Shown piece by piece: positions 27,068 to 37,683 of a stretch of 64,000 bases of DNA. Position 1 is the stretch's first letter. Each line of letters begins with the position of its first letter. The notes below the pieces were generated by a model that had not been told where the DNA came from, did no database searches, and saw nothing but the letters and a program-made list of their open reading frames with translations. Location of the stretch: contig CAVORB010000002.1 of the NCBI GenBank assembly GCA_963698495.1, positions 124,001-188,000 on the forward strand, in the 5' to 3' direction. Source of the stretch: CAVORB01 sp963698495 (lineage in GTDB: Bacteria > Pseudomonadota > Gammaproteobacteria > Chromatiales > Chromatiaceae). The position numbers were made by a program, and so were the translations under genes.

Positions 27068-28807
27068 TCAGTTCACCCCGACTGCATCGCGGGCGGTGCG
27101 GGCAAGCTTTTCCGACCGCACGGACTCTTCGCCGACTTCCAGTATGTCGCCGGGAAACAGCGCAGTATCCTCGTTTGCGGTGATGCGTATCGATTCATCC
27201 CTCGACTGACGTATGACTAGTAAACTCGGCAACGCCCCCGATCGCTCGAGGCCGCCTTGTGCCAAGCTGCCGAGCTGCATGTCCACGGAGGCGATTTGGG
27301 CCTCGATGCCGTTAAGCTCTTTCAGGCGGTCACGCAGTTCGTTGCTGAGCTGTCTCTGAAAGGCCGGCGCACTCTGTTCCAGCTCGCGCCGAGCAACGTT
27401 GTAAGCGTCCTGCGCAGCAGCTAGTTCGAGACTGATTCTTAGTCGTAAACGCTCGAGATCCATCTCGCCCTGTTCCTCCGACTGCATATGGGTGAGCGGT
27501 GTCAACCCTTTCTTGCTCAGCGGCCGCAGGCGCTCGAGATGGGTCCGCTTATTGTCGATCTGCGCCTCGGCGACCGACTGCTGCTCTTTCAACAGCTTGA
27601 CCCGGAGCGCGAGTTCGTCGACGTGCGATTGAGCACCCTCCAGCTCGAGCTGGTAGGCGTTGACGGTCGACGCGAGGGCCGCAAGCTCGCTGGCGACCCG
27701 CGGCTTACCGACGACGGAGTCGAATTCTCGCAGTTGTTCCGGGTCGAAATCGATAGTCGTTTGCAGACCCATCGCCGCCTGGATTCGGCTGATCTCGAGG
27801 TTGAGGCCAACGCGGAGATGGTCCAGCTCGAGCCGGCGCGCGGTGAGATTGGAGATCGCCTGGCCCGGGCCGACTCCGCCGGCTAAGCTGGACCCGGCGA
27901 GGGCGAGGACATGACGGACCGTCATGCCCGGTGTCAGCGTGTAGCTTCCCGGAGATCGCACGGCGCCGCTGACGATGACCGGGCGGCGTGTTTCGAAACT
28001 CGCCGTCACCGAAGCCGCGTTGGAGAACACTTCGCGGTAGCGATCCGCCACGACCTTCTCGATGCACGCGAGCGAGCGCCCGAAGGCGTCGATGCGACCG
28101 AGCAGAGGAATCGACAGCTCGCCCCGCTCGTCAACGGCGTAGGTCCCGGAAAGATCCAGTCGTTCAAACACGAGCGCACTGAGGTCGAGGCCGCGGTCCT
28201 CCCGCTCTGAACCCGAGAGACGGGGCTCCTCGAAGAGTCGTACTCGCAGCGCGTCGCCGGCGACCGCTGCAGACGGGGTCAATTCTCGAGCTTGCGTGCA
28301 GTCAACCGCAGCGACCTTCTCGGATGCGTTTTCGTTTGTGCCATCGACGAGTCCTTCGAGCACGCGTTGAGAGATCGCAGCCGAGGCCTGCGAGCGGGGT
28401 GACTCTCCGCCGAGCCCCTCGAATATGCCTGTGTCGTGGAGGATCAGCGCCGCCTTCTGCCAGAGTGTCGATGCGACTTGGCCAACCGTGAAGAGCGGCT
28501 GGACATGGGGGAGGGACGCGTCCTCCGGTTCCGTCCGGGGATCGGGTGTCAAGGCGAAGTGGCAGGCAACGGCGACGACTATGCCGGATGCCACTAGCAA
28601 GCCGCGCTTGATCACTACCCGGCTCATCGGGGGCAGAAGTACGGTCATCGCCCTCGCTAGACCTCGCGGGCGCCTCGTGTCCGCGGACGGGCAACGCTGA
28701 TCTGCCTTTTTTTCGTCCAACTCATCCCGCGTCCTTACCGCCGGTTGGCGTCGCCCAGCGACGGACCGCTCTCTGTGACTCGACGGCGTGGGGGATGCGC
28801 TTTGCAT
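27068..28807 (-). CDS. ExoF-like polysaccharide export protein (PES/SLBB domain plus coiled coil)
   Basis: The 579-residue protein has one membrane segment (KRGLLVASGIVVAVACHFAL, about residues 67-86), then a polysaccharide-export domain (about 195-300: GDALRVRLFEEP, YAVDERGELSIPLLGRIDAFG) and an SLBB-like segment (VIVSGAVRSPGSYTLTPGMTVRHVLALAG). A long periplasmic coiled coil (about 330-510) and a closing beta segment follow. This layout resembles ExoF of succinoglycan clusters rather than Wza or PelC. It is first in the operon, with its stop 2 bases before the pelD ATG. ATG 28807 has a good GGAGA site; the frame extends upstream without support. It is probably part of the envelope-spanning export route. 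Confidence 0.75.
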   Translation of the reverse strand: MQSASPTPSSHRERSVAGRRQPAVRTRDELDEKKADQRCPSADTRRPRGLARAMTVLLPPMSRVVIKRGLLVASGIVVAVACHFALTPDPRTEPEDASLPHVQPLFTVGQVASTLWQKAALILHDTGIFEGLGGESPRSQASAAISQRVLEGLVDGTNENASEKVAAVDCTQARELTPSAAVAGDALRVRLFEEPRLSGSEREDRGLDLSALVFERLDLSGTYAVDERGELSIPLLGRIDAFGRSLACIEKVVADRYREVFSNAASVTASFETRRPVIVSGAVRSPGSYTLTPGMTVRHVLALAGSSLAGGVGPGQAISNLTARRLELDHLRVGLNLEISRIQAAMGLQTTIDFDPEQLREFDSVVGKPRVASELAALASTVNAYQLELEGAQSHVDELALRVKLLKEQQSVAEAQIDNKRTHLERLRPLSKKGLTPLTHMQSEEQGEMDLERLRLRISLELAAAQDAYNVARRELEQSAPAFQRQLSNELRDRLKELNGIEAQIASVDMQLGSLAQGGLERSGALPSLLVIRQSRDESIRITANEDTALFPGDILEVGEESVRSEKLARTARDAVGVN

Positions 28808-29371
28808 GTTGGTCTCCGCTAGCTCCAAGCTCTCCTGTCTCCGATCGACACGCCACCTCGGCTGCAGGCGCGCGCCAGGGTTTCTGCGACCGACCTCCCT
28901 GGCATCTCCCATCTCAACGGGGCGCAAACATCTGTTCCGACCAGAATCGACAAAAAAAGTATCGGCCGCGACCGCAACAGTCGCGATAGGGGATTTCCCG
29001 GCAGCCTGATCCGGTGAATCCCGGCAGGCGTTGATCGCGACGCAGGTCCGCACCTCCCTTGCGGGTGTTGTCTCTGCCCTCGGCCCCTCCGAGCGTTACC
29101 TCATCTGCCGCGTCGCGAGAATGCCCACGGGCATCGGTTTGGCCTCGGCGGTTGTGACCGTCATGGACCTGGGCACCTCGGGCAAGAGCTTTCGCCGGCT
29201 CAGCCCCACTCCCCTGCTGGAGAACTGAGATGCTAAACGGAAACTTCACGCCCCATTTGCGTTTGCCTCCGTCCCAATTCGGCCCCGCGGGACACCGCGC
29301 GCGACCGTTCCGTCCACGTTCCAGGCGCCCGCCGCGCGCCTACTGGTCTCGCCGGTGAGATCTAAGGAAAT

Positions 29372-29403
29372 GCTGATCAAATGCCATCCTGGCATTGATC
29401 AGC
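29372..29403. repeat. palindromic element, GCTGATCAA...TTGATCAGC
   Basis: A 14-bp stem with one bulged A and a TCC loop: GCTGATCAAATGCCA / TGGCATTGATCAGC. It has the same architecture as the third hairpin in the 151-bp array at 48168-48575. Confidence 0.7.
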
Positions 29404-29437
29404 TTGCGATTCGCGAGGCGCGACTCCCGAATCGTTC

Positions 29438-29468
29438 CATTTTCAACGGCTTGCAGCCGTCGAAAATG
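29438..29468. repeat. palindromic element, CATTTTCAA...GAAAATG
   Basis: CATTTTCAACGGCT and AGCCGTCGAAAATG form a 14-bp stem with one mismatch and a TGC loop. It is a relative of the CATTTTC hairpin in each unit of the 48168-48575 array. Confidence 0.65.
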
Positions 29469-29511
29469 CCGGACCATCCCTGGCCCGGACGGAAAACGCA
29501 ATAAATCAGCG
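29468..29511 (+). repeat. dispersed 44-bp repeat, copy 1
   Basis: This 44-base segment matches 62869-62912 at 39 of 44 positions, including the shared core GACGGAAAACGCAAT. Both copies begin with an imperfect GGCC palindrome and both are intergenic. Confidence 0.75.
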
Positions 29512-30774
29512 TCTTCCTAAGACAGAAATCAGTCGGGGTTAAGGTTCTCCTAAGGTTTCGTCCCGTACCATTCGCCACAGGTATGTCACTTGTCGCGTGC
29601 CGCAGGCTTCGATGTACATGAATTTGGCGGTTTGCCGCCTCGGTCTAGGAAGAGCCAGGATGTATAGGGGTGAGCCCTGGCGGTTTCGCAAAGCGAGTCC
29701 ATCGCCATCGGCCGAACAGGAGACAAAAGCGATCGGCGAGGAAACAGGGGAAAAACGATTTGCAGTTCAAAGCTGTTGCCGATGGTCGCCGGCGATAGCC
29801 GGTCGTATCGCGGTTCTACGCGCCGGAAAGACGCTCGCCGACGCGACAATCACAGGGGCTGACTGGGACCGCCGCACACCCACGGTCCGCGGCAGTGGTG
29901 ACCGACGCGACGGCGTCACCGGCGAGAACTCCGACGATGACCAACAGGTCATCGGCAGGAGCGAAGTCGGCGGCCGCGGATCGTGGCAGGTCGGACACTA
30001 TCGCCCAACCCGGCGCCTTGCGCGGTGGCCGCCTACGCCCAAGGTCAGCAGCCGGTGATCCTGTATGTCAACAATGCGGCCGCGCACTTGGGTTTGGCGA
30101 GGGGTCCGCGCTACCCCCAGGCCGAGACCGCGAACCTGCGAGCCGATCTACGATGCCGGCCACCTTCGCCTTTGTGAACGAGATTACAGATGTTTCTGGT
30201 TTTGAGAACGACAGTATGCCGACGGGAATCTGAAGTGACCAAGAGCCGAGCTGTCTCTACAAGCAGATCGAGATTGCCTTTGGGGCGGAGCAAAGACCTT
30301 ACCCCCATTCGCAGCTCCGAACGCCGACAAGATCTTGTTCGACACGCTTGAATCGGATTCGATTTATTCCTTGTGGTACCAAGCCGTACGAAACGGACTG
30401 CGGAGGAGATATTTCACAGGGTTTATGAGGCAAAGAGCCATAGAGCTTCGCGAAAACTGAGCGCCGCCGCTCGTGTTGCTGGCTTCACAAGAGCTCAATT
30501 GAACAAAGTCCTACCGAGGGACCGACAAATGCGGACCTCGTGTGTTCTCGCGAATACGTCCAGGTCACTTCCTGAAAAAAAATCTCATAAACACGCTGAG
30601 CGTGTCAGTTGTCCGGAGGGGATTCGGCCATTTTCAATCATCCTGAGCGATAAAAAAGGAGCTACTCAGGAACAGTGCTCATTGGGCCGCGCACTGACCA
30701 AGGTCAGGACGGCACCTAATCAGCGTTTTTCAATATCAATGCAACGAATGCATGAGACGATAGCGAGGTGATAT

Positions 30775-32129
30775 ATGGTTTGCGCATTCCTTCGACGATC
30801 ACTCTTTTTGCTGCCGATTGCTCTGGCAGCGACTCCGTTGTGGGCCGATGGCGTCTTGCTTCATCCAGGCAACCTGGTTTCCAAGCGAGGAACACAGAGT
30901 GACCAGCCGCTCACAGTGCTGGCGGTGGAAGACCAAAAAGGCATGAACGACGATTGGCACAGATACAAAGAGTTCTACGTCGGCAGAAGGGGATACTTGG
31001 GGATATTCTCCTACCGCCTGCCAACAGACACGGGCAAGCAGGACGTCACGACCCTCGAGTTACTGGCCAACTACAAGGGCACGACACGGGCGCAGCAGCG
31101 CTGGATGTGGCAGGTCAGAAACTTCAATACCGGCAAGTGGGTCCTGGTAGGCGACAACAAAGCTGCGGTTGACTGGGTCTGGACGCGCATGGTCTTCGCG
31201 CTGCCGGGTGATCCGAGTGATTTCATCGACGATTCTGGCCGGCTGACGGTTCGGTATCTCACCAAGACGAGCCTGGATGACAGCGACCTCGATTACCTTG
31301 CACTCAGGGTGGGGACGCGGGATGCACCAACGCCGTCGATGCCTCCGTCACCGCCGCCGGGAGATGCCCCCCACTCCACCGCCGGACGACCCGTGGAAGC
31401 CGCTCGCGCCTCCTCCGGGCGGTCTCTGGCAGCCGCTTCCGGGAAGCTCCTGGCAGTGGCACTCCGGGCGCTATCGATACCACGGTTAAGGCCGAGATCT
31501 TCGATATCGATCTCTTCGATGTGCCGCAGAAGACGATAGATACTCTGCACGCGAAGGGCAGCAAGGTGATTTGTTACTTTAGCGCCGGCTCCTGGGAGAA
31601 CTGGCGTCCGGATGCGAACGATTTCCCGGATTCCGCAAAAGGCCGGAGTAACGGATGGCCGGGCGAGAAATGGCTGGATATCCGCCAGATCGGCGTGTTG
31701 GCCCCGATCATCGGCGCACGCCTCGACCTTGCGGTGGAGAAGGGCTGCGATGCCGTGGAGCCGGACAATATCGATGGATACTCTAACAACACTGGTTTTC
31801 CGCTCGGCTACCAGGACCAGTTAGCCTACAACAGATTCCTGGCCGACGAAGCGCATGCCCGAGGTCTCTCGATCGCCCTGAAAAACGACTTGGATCAGGT
31901 TGTCGACCTGGTGTCGGAGTTTGACTTTGCAGTGAACGAGCAGTGCTTCGAGTACAACGAGTGCGATCTCCTGTTGCCGTTCGTGGAGGCTGGCAAGGCT
32001 GTTCTCGCGGTAGAGTACCAGGGCAGCCCTGAATCGTTCTGCCCGAAGGCAAACCAGATGGGCATGGATGTCCTGAAAAAGCGCATGGATTTGGATGCTT
32101 GGCGTATCGATTGCCATGACTACCCATAG
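30775..32129 (+). CDS. secreted GH114 endo-alpha-1,4-polygalactosaminidase family protein, frame broken twice
   Basis: A signal peptide (about 1-24) precedes a beta-rich N-terminal module (about 40-185), a Pro-rich linker and a GH114 catalytic domain. The frame changes in the CCCCCC run near 31363-31369 and again in the GGG near 31460; removing one base at each gives a continuous 450-residue protein with WKPLAPPPGGLWQPL and WQWHSGAIDTT joining to FDIDLFDV. Catalytic landmarks are intact: KVICYFSAGSWENWRP, AVEPDNIDGYSNNTGF (acid Asp), ALKNDLDQV and FAVNEQCFEYNEC (Glu). It is closer to canonical GH114 than the gene at 16986. It probably degrades galactosamine polymer such as Pel for remodelling or dispersal. 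Confidence 0.85.
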
Positions 32130-32232
32130 CGCTTGAGGCCAGTGAGGGCCGGTCGCAGGCAGCGAATTTGCGACCGGCTCTTGGCTGCAGGGCGAGAGTT
32201 TGATTGTTAGGAGGCCCGCCCGCCATAGCCTC

Positions 32233-33675
32233 CTAACACGTGCCGATCATCTGGGGGATATCGCACAGCACCCGCCTACCACCCCACGCCTGCGTTTGGA
32301 CTGTGATGGTTCCGCCAAGGATGTTTGCGCGATACGCCATGATATGCACCCCCAGTGCACCGGGGCCGTCCTCGGGCTTGTCTGGCCATCTTCCATCGTC
32401 GTAAACGCACAGCCGTATATGGTCTTGGTTCGCTGCAACCAGATATGAACGTTGGACGGTGCGCCGTGCCGCACGGCGTTTTCGAGCGCCTCCTGAGCGA
32501 TCCGGTAAAGATGTGAGTTAACGAGCCGGTCCGTGGTCGGAACGTCGGACTCGCTGTGCACGGCGCAACGGACACAGTGGCGGCCCCGACTTGGTCCGCC
32601 AGTCTCTCCAGGGCCTCGCTTAATCGCTCCGGCTCGATACCCACGGGGGATAGGCCTCGGATGATCGCTCGCGAATCGGTCAATGCCTGTTCCAGGTGAT
32701 CCTCCAGATGCCGAGCCTCGGCGGCCTCTGGACACTGCAGGGTTTCCAGCTTCCTCGTCAGCGCCGACGCCAGCATCGCCACCGCGGTGAGCTGCTGACC
32801 TAGGCCATTGTGGATGAGCTGACCGATGCGTTGTTGTTCGAGCGTACTGGACTCGACGATCTGTCGCCCGAGCTCGCGCCGCTCGCTGACATCGCGGACC
32901 AGCAACATGTAACCTCCGAACTCGTCGACCGCGACGGCGCGCACCTCGGTCGGAAAACGCCCACCGGTTGTACGCACTCCCTCGCACGGCAGCATTCCCG
33001 CGTCGACCTTGAACCGGTCGTCCAGCAGTTGCAGGATGCTCCCTTCCTCATCGGCCTGCGCCGACGCCGGCTTAAGGAAGCGCTGCAACGGCTGTCCGCG
33101 TGCCTTGCTCGCGGGGCATGCAAACAGGCGTTCGGCGGCAGAATTGAATTCTCCGATGACACCCCCCGCGCCAACGCCGACGATGCCGTCGACAACCGCG
33201 TCGAGGATGGCTGCGAGTCGCCGTTTGACAACGGCAAGCTGCCTTTCTGCCCTGGTGAGGGCACTGATGTCGATGAAGGCAATCACTACCCCATCGATAT
33301 AGTTCTCGCGGGTGCGATACGGTCGGATACGACGCAAGTACCGGTTCCCGTCATTGAGGACGACCTCCTTCTCCAGCACCGCCATTTTTTTCAGCGCTCG
33401 GACAGCATCGTCGAGGATGCTGTCGTCGCGAACGCTCGGCACCAGCTCGGCCAGCTTGCCGCCGGTGCACTCGCCTCGAGGTCGAGTAGTCGCGCGGTTA
33501 GCGGGGTGTATCCTCGGATGCGCATCCTGGTGTCCAGGAACAAGGCCGCGGTATCGGTGACGGACGAGAGGTTGTCGACGTCGTCCCTGCAGCGACCGTT
33601 CTCCCGCATCTTCTGCGCGAGCAAACTTCCTTCACTGGCGAGCCCCTGGTTCGATGCCTGCGTTTCGTCATTCAT
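32233..33675 (-). CDS. NarL-type sensor histidine kinase with PAS domains, frame broken three times
   Basis: From ATG 33675 the protein reads through a CheR/CheB-type PAS region (MRIRGYTPLTARLLDLE, VLNDGNRYLRRIRPYRTRENYIDGVVIAFIDIS) and a second PAS (AVVDGIVGVGAGGVIGEFNSAAERLF). A HisKA_3 dimerisation domain follows (LEQQRIGQLIHNGLGQQLTAVAMLAS, phosphoacceptor His), then an HATPase (RIAQEALENAVRHG, VYDDGRWP, GALGVHIMAYRA). Continuity needs one base restored near 33450, near 32580 and near 32430; the corrected product is 481 residues and ends at TAG 32233. It is cytoplasmic, with no membrane segment. It is divergent from the response regulator at 34486 and is surely its partner. Confidence 0.8.
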
Positions 33676-34485
33676 ATCCGTCGCCGTCCCGCTCTGTGTG
33701 GCAGGCTCCGAATCTGATGGGTGCGAGCCTGGGCCTGGCGATGCTGCGAATCCAGGTGAAGCCGCGTCCCCTCGCGGGTGTGTGTAGTCTTCGCCCCGTC
33801 CGGCGACCGCCGGAAGCGCATGACGGGCGACATGAGGCCTGGGTTGGCACTCCGGCGCGCTTTTCATCTTCTCGATACCAGATCCGAGTTTTGCGCGAAG
33901 ATTTGAGCAGCGCCGCAGGGACGGCGTTGGATCTCGGTTTCCCGTCGGCGGCTCGAATCTTGAGTTCGACCCGGTCGACGACAAGGCGGACGTCGGGTGC
34001 TTGACCCTTTTCCCCCAACGATGCACTCACCGGCGGCGCAGTCGCCCGGTAACCTGGCTGTGCCAAGGGCCATGTACCGTCGACGGGTGCACGGGATCTG
34101 GCGTTGTCCTCCCTTCCGCTTGGGGTTTCCTGGTATTCTCTCCCCGATGGAATCCTAGGAGCCAGGTCGTATCTTTACGATCAGGGAACACCTGATAGCG
34201 ATCTAGGATTCTCTCTGTCACACTGAAAACACTGCTAGCCTTGGGGGAGTCTTTCCTGGTGTCATGGCTGTGCGCATACGGTTGCGCAAAGCGCGGTGCG
34301 CCCCGAGGCAAGTGCATCGGCAACAAAGAATCGAAAACGAGGAGTGGACATCAATCGGGACTCGTGGATTGGCAACAACGAAACGTAAGGACTGAGCGAC
34401 GATAGGGACTCCAGAGGCTTCACGTGGCCGATGAGGCAACGCGAGGCGAATTGAGGAAACCTCTGGATAAGGTTGGGAGGAGACG
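33676..34485. other. 810-base divergent regulatory region
   Basis: This is the space between the divergently transcribed kinase and response regulator. No gene, RNA or clear repeat is visible. It is a likely location for promoters of both genes and for autoregulatory binding, but no operator is evident. Confidence 0.45.
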
Positions 34486-35304
34486 ATGCCAATGGTTTCG
34501 AGAGTGATGATAGTTGACAACTATCCTCTAGTACGGGAAGGACTCAAGAGGATCATCGAGCAGGAGGTTGATTTCACCATCTGCGGTGAAACCGGAAGCT
34601 TGCGGCAAGCCAGGAGCATGGTGCCAACGCACCGTCCGGACATCGTGATCCTCGATCTGATGCTGCAAGACGGGAGTGGCCTGGAACTGATTCGAAGGCT
34701 GAAGAGCGATCACCCGGAGATCAGGATACTGGTTTGCTCAATGCACGACGAGGTGCTGTTCGCCGAGCGCGCAGTCAGCTCGGGGGCGCACGGGTTCATG
34801 GACAAGCACGAGGCTGCACGGAATACCGTCAAAGCGTTGCGGCAGATCCGTGCCGGCAAGATGTTTCTCCGCCCGCACGTGGTCGATCGACTCATCAACA
34901 GATCTATGGGCAATCAGCCCAAGCTCGGCTCGCCCATCGACCTGTTGACCGACCGCGAGCTGGAGGTTTTCCTGCTCATCGCGCAGGGGTGCTCCACCGG
35001 TACGATCGCTACGAAGCTGATCATCAGCGTGAAAACGGTCGATACGCACCGCGACAAGATCAAGCGAAAGCTCGGATTGACGTCAGCCGGCGAGCTTGTT
35101 CGTGCCGCTGTGCTTTGGGATGTGGCGCAGTATGGGGGAAACGCGACTCCGTGCGACCGGCATACGGATTGGCTAGCCGGCGCAAGTCGTGCCATGGCCG
35201 TTGGTAGGGGGCACGTAGGCTCAGTCAAGGGTTTCCTGAGAGATCCCCCCAGCGCGATCGGTAGAGGGCAGACGGCACGGCGGCTGCCGGACGTGATCCC
35301 ATGA
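34486..35304 (+). CDS. NarL/LuxR family response regulator
   Basis: This 272-residue protein has an N-terminal receiver (SRVMIVDNYPLVREGLKRII; phospho-acceptor Asp in IVILDLMLQDGSG; GAHGFMDKHEA, the usual Lys switch residue present). A C-terminal LuxR helix-turn-helix follows (about 150-210: LTDRELEVFLLIAQGCSTGTIATKLIISVKTVDTHRDKIKRKLGL). The last 50 residues extend beyond the normal family length without similarity. GGAGGAG precedes the ATG. It pairs with the divergent kinase; by position it may control the amino-sugar polymer genes on either side. Confidence 0.92.
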   Translation: MPMVSRVMIVDNYPLVREGLKRIIEQEVDFTICGETGSLRQARSMVPTHRPDIVILDLMLQDGSGLELIRRLKSDHPEIRILVCSMHDEVLFAERAVSSGAHGFMDKHEAARNTVKALRQIRAGKMFLRPHVVDRLINRSMGNQPKLGSPIDLLTDRELEVFLLIAQGCSTGTIATKLIISVKTVDTHRDKIKRKLGLTSAGELVRAAVLWDVAQYGGNATPCDRHTDWLAGASRAMAVGRGHVGSVKGFLRDPPSAIGRGQTARRLPDVIP

Positions 35305-35847
35305 GTGAACTGGAAGAAGCCGGGGGCCGATATCTTCACCTAACCGAAAGCGAACCGTCGGTGAGGCGGTCGCTGGGGTAGGTGGAGTTATTGGCAAAGT
35401 TTTGCTAACGGCTGAAAAAGGGGCGATTTTTGGCGGGAAACGGATTTTCCCGCCCCGAGGAGAACAGCGGATCCGCCCCCGATATCGCGTCCCCCGCAGA
35501 TCAAGTCAACCAACCCTGGGGACAGCGAGCGCCACCGACTTCGACCGATGCGCGGCGTGGGCAACGAGGTATCTACCGGCCGCACGCCGGTCCATCGCTG
35601 GTCTCTGCAGCGACGCCTCCGTGAGTCCCCCAGACACTGCCTTGCCCGGGAGCGGCCTGCGCTCAAGGGAACCATATGGCCCGTTGGAGTCGGGCTGGCG
35701 GCAAACCGGACCAGCGATGAGGAGGGTAGCGTAACCAAGGCTTCCTGTGGCTCCCTGCCTCGGCTCTGCGGTTCGGCGCGCCAACCGGCGAGAGACTCGA
35801 GAACGGAGCAGGGGCTCGAGGCCGCGAGCCTGCCACAGCCCGCGCAG
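35305..35847. other. intergenic, one hairpin
   Basis: The region between the response regulator stop and the convergent glmS stop has no recognisable gene. The hairpin GGCGGGAAA / TTTCCCGCC at 35432-35454 may terminate the regulator transcript. Confidence 0.45.
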
Positions 35848-37683
35848 CTATTCGACCGTGACCGACTTGGCCAGATTTCGTGGCTGATCCACATCCGTGC
35901 CTTTCAGGACCGCAACATGGTAGGCCAGTAGTTGCATTGGAACCGTGAATACGAACGGGTCGATGAGGGCGTCGGTTTCTGGCAAGCGGATGACAGTGAT
36001 ACCCGGCTCTTCCCGCATCGGGGCACTGTCGCCGGTGAAGACGAAGAGCTGACCACCGCGGGCGCGCACCTCTTCCAGATTGGATTTGAGCTTCTCGAGC
36101 AGCGTGTTGTTAGGGGCGACGGCAACCACGGGCATGTCCTCGTCGATCAGCGCGAGTGGCCCATGCTTGAGCTCGCCCGCCGGGTATGCCTCCGCGTGTA
36201 TGTACGAAATCTCTTTCAGTTTCAGTGCTCCCTCCATCGCGATCGGATACTGTTCGCCGCGACCGAGAAAGAGCGTATGTCGCTTTTCGACGAAGTGTTC
36301 CGCCAATGCGGCGATGGGTGCGTCCAGGGCCGCCAGCACGCCTTCGAGCTGGCCTGGCAGCGAGCGCAATAGGGCGATCGCGGCTGCCTCCTCTTCCCGG
36401 GGCATACCCTGGCAACGGGCGAGATTTAGGGTCAGCAGCAGCAATGCGGCGAGCTGCGTCGTGAAGGCCTTGGTTGAGGCGACGCCAATCTCGGGCCCGG
36501 CGCGCGTCAGCAGAATCAGGTCGGATTCCCGCACCAGCGAGCTTTCGGGCACGTTGCAGATCGCGAGCGTCTTCACATAGCCGTTTGCCTTGGCAATGCG
36601 CAGCGCGGCGAGGGTGTCAGCGGTCTCGCCCGACTGGGAGATGGTCAGGAAAAGCGCGTTTTCGGGCGCCGCATGCTTGCGGTATCGGTACTCGCTGGCC
36701 ACCTCGACGCGACAAGGCAGCCCGGCCAGCGACTCGATCCAATACTGGGCGACCATGCCGGCGTGATAGCTGGTGCCGCAGGCAACGATGGTCACGGCGC
36801 GCACCGATGAGAGTACGGACTCGGCCTCGTTGCCGAACGCGTCCGGCAGGAGGCGGTCCGCCGTGACTCGTCCCTCAATCGTTTTCGCGATCGCCGCCGG
36901 CTGCTCGGCGATTTCTTTCTGCATGAAGTGCCGATACCTGCCGCGGTCGGAGGCGTCGACGGTTACGGTTGATTCGCGTATCGGACGCTCTACCTCGTTT
37001 CCATCCGCATCCCAGATTATGCGGCCGTCACGACGCAGCTCGGCGATGTCCCCCTCTTCGAGAAAGATGAAACGATTGGTGACCGGCAACAGGGCGAAGA
37101 CATCGGAGGCGATGAAGTGCTCCTGGAAACCCACTCCGATGACCAAAGGACTGCCTTGGCGGGCAGCGATTAGACGCCCCGGATCGCTACCGCAGACGAG
37201 GCCGATGGCGTAGGCGCCCTGGAGCCTGCGCGTGGTCCGGCGCAAGGCTTCGGTGACGGAATGACCGTTGGCCAGCTCGTCGTGGACGGCGTGCGCGATC
37301 ACCTCGGTATCGGTCTGGGAGGTGAAGGCGTGTCCAGCCGCAAGCTGCTCTCGGCGTAGCGCTTCATGATTCTCGATGATGCCGTTATGGACGATGGCGC
37401 AGCGCTCACCGGAGATGTGCGGATGGGCGTTCTCGGTCGAGGGCGCGCCGTGTGTTGCCCATCGCGTATGTGCGATGCCCAGGGTCCCTTCCAGCGGTTG
37501 CTCCGCAACGGCGTCACTGAGCTTCGAGACCTTGCCTAACTTCCGTATGCGGTTCAGCCGGCCTTCGGCATCCACCACCGCCAGGCCGGCAGAATCATAG
37601 CCGCGGTACTCGAGCCGCCTCAGACCCTCGAGCAGAATGGCCGCAACCGGGCGATGCGCAATTGCGCCGACGATGCCGCACAT
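35848..37683 (-). CDS. glmS: glutamine--fructose-6-phosphate aminotransferase
   Basis: This 611-residue protein has the complete GlmS architecture. The N-terminal glutaminase domain has the nucleophile Cys directly after the initiator Met (MCGIVGAI), RGYDSAGLAVV and THGAPSTENAHPH. Two SIS isomerase domains follow (VACGTSYHAGMVAQYW, SQSGETADTLAALR; FLGRGEQYPIAMEGALKLKEISYIHAEAYPAGELKHGPLALI), ending in the canonical PRNLAKSVTVE. It makes glucosamine-6-phosphate for UDP-GlcNAc. ATG 37683 follows a GAAAGGAG site. glmS usually sits beside glmU near atp genes; its place among GH114, deacetylase and pel-like genes suggests a supply role for amino-sugar polymer, perhaps as an extra copy. Confidence 0.97.
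   Translation of the reverse strand: MCGIVGAIAHRPVAAILLEGLRRLEYRGYDSAGLAVVDAEGRLNRIRKLGKVSKLSDAVAEQPLEGTLGIAHTRWATHGAPSTENAHPHISGERCAIVHNGIIENHEALRREQLAAGHAFTSQTDTEVIAHAVHDELANGHSVTEALRRTTRRLQGAYAIGLVCGSDPGRLIAARQGSPLVIGVGFQEHFIASDVFALLPVTNRFIFLEEGDIAELRRDGRIIWDADGNEVERPIRESTVTVDASDRGRYRHFMQKEIAEQPAAIAKTIEGRVTADRLLPDAFGNEAESVLSSVRAVTIVACGTSYHAGMVAQYWIESLAGLPCRVEVASEYRYRKHAAPENALFLTISQSGETADTLAALRIAKANGYVKTLAICNVPESSLVRESDLILLTRAGPEIGVASTKAFTTQLAALLLLTLNLARCQGMPREEEAAAIALLRSLPGQLEGVLAALDAPIAALAEHFVEKRHTLFLGRGEQYPIAMEGALKLKEISYIHAEAYPAGELKHGPLALIDEDMPVVAVAPNNTLLEKLKSNLEEVRARGGQLFVFTGDSAPMREEPGITVIRLPETDALIDPFVFTVPMQLLAYHVAVLKGTDVDQPRNLAKSVTVE

Larger units (their letters stand above)
28808..30774. 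other. 2-kb gap upstream of the pel-like operon, mostly without genes
   Basis: I recognise no protein here. Several short open frames on both strands (for example 30373-30771 plus) have no family pattern. The stretch holds the operon promoter region and a cluster of palindromes and a dispersed repeat at 29372-29511. An A-run (30573-30581) lies in a locally AT-richer segment before the second GH114 gene. Confidence 0.5.

Noticed and set aside
28808..30774. Small genes in the 2-kb gap, such as 30373-30771 plus or 29597-30058 plus
   Set aside because: No ribosome-binding site, family pattern or plausible amino-acid composition supports them.
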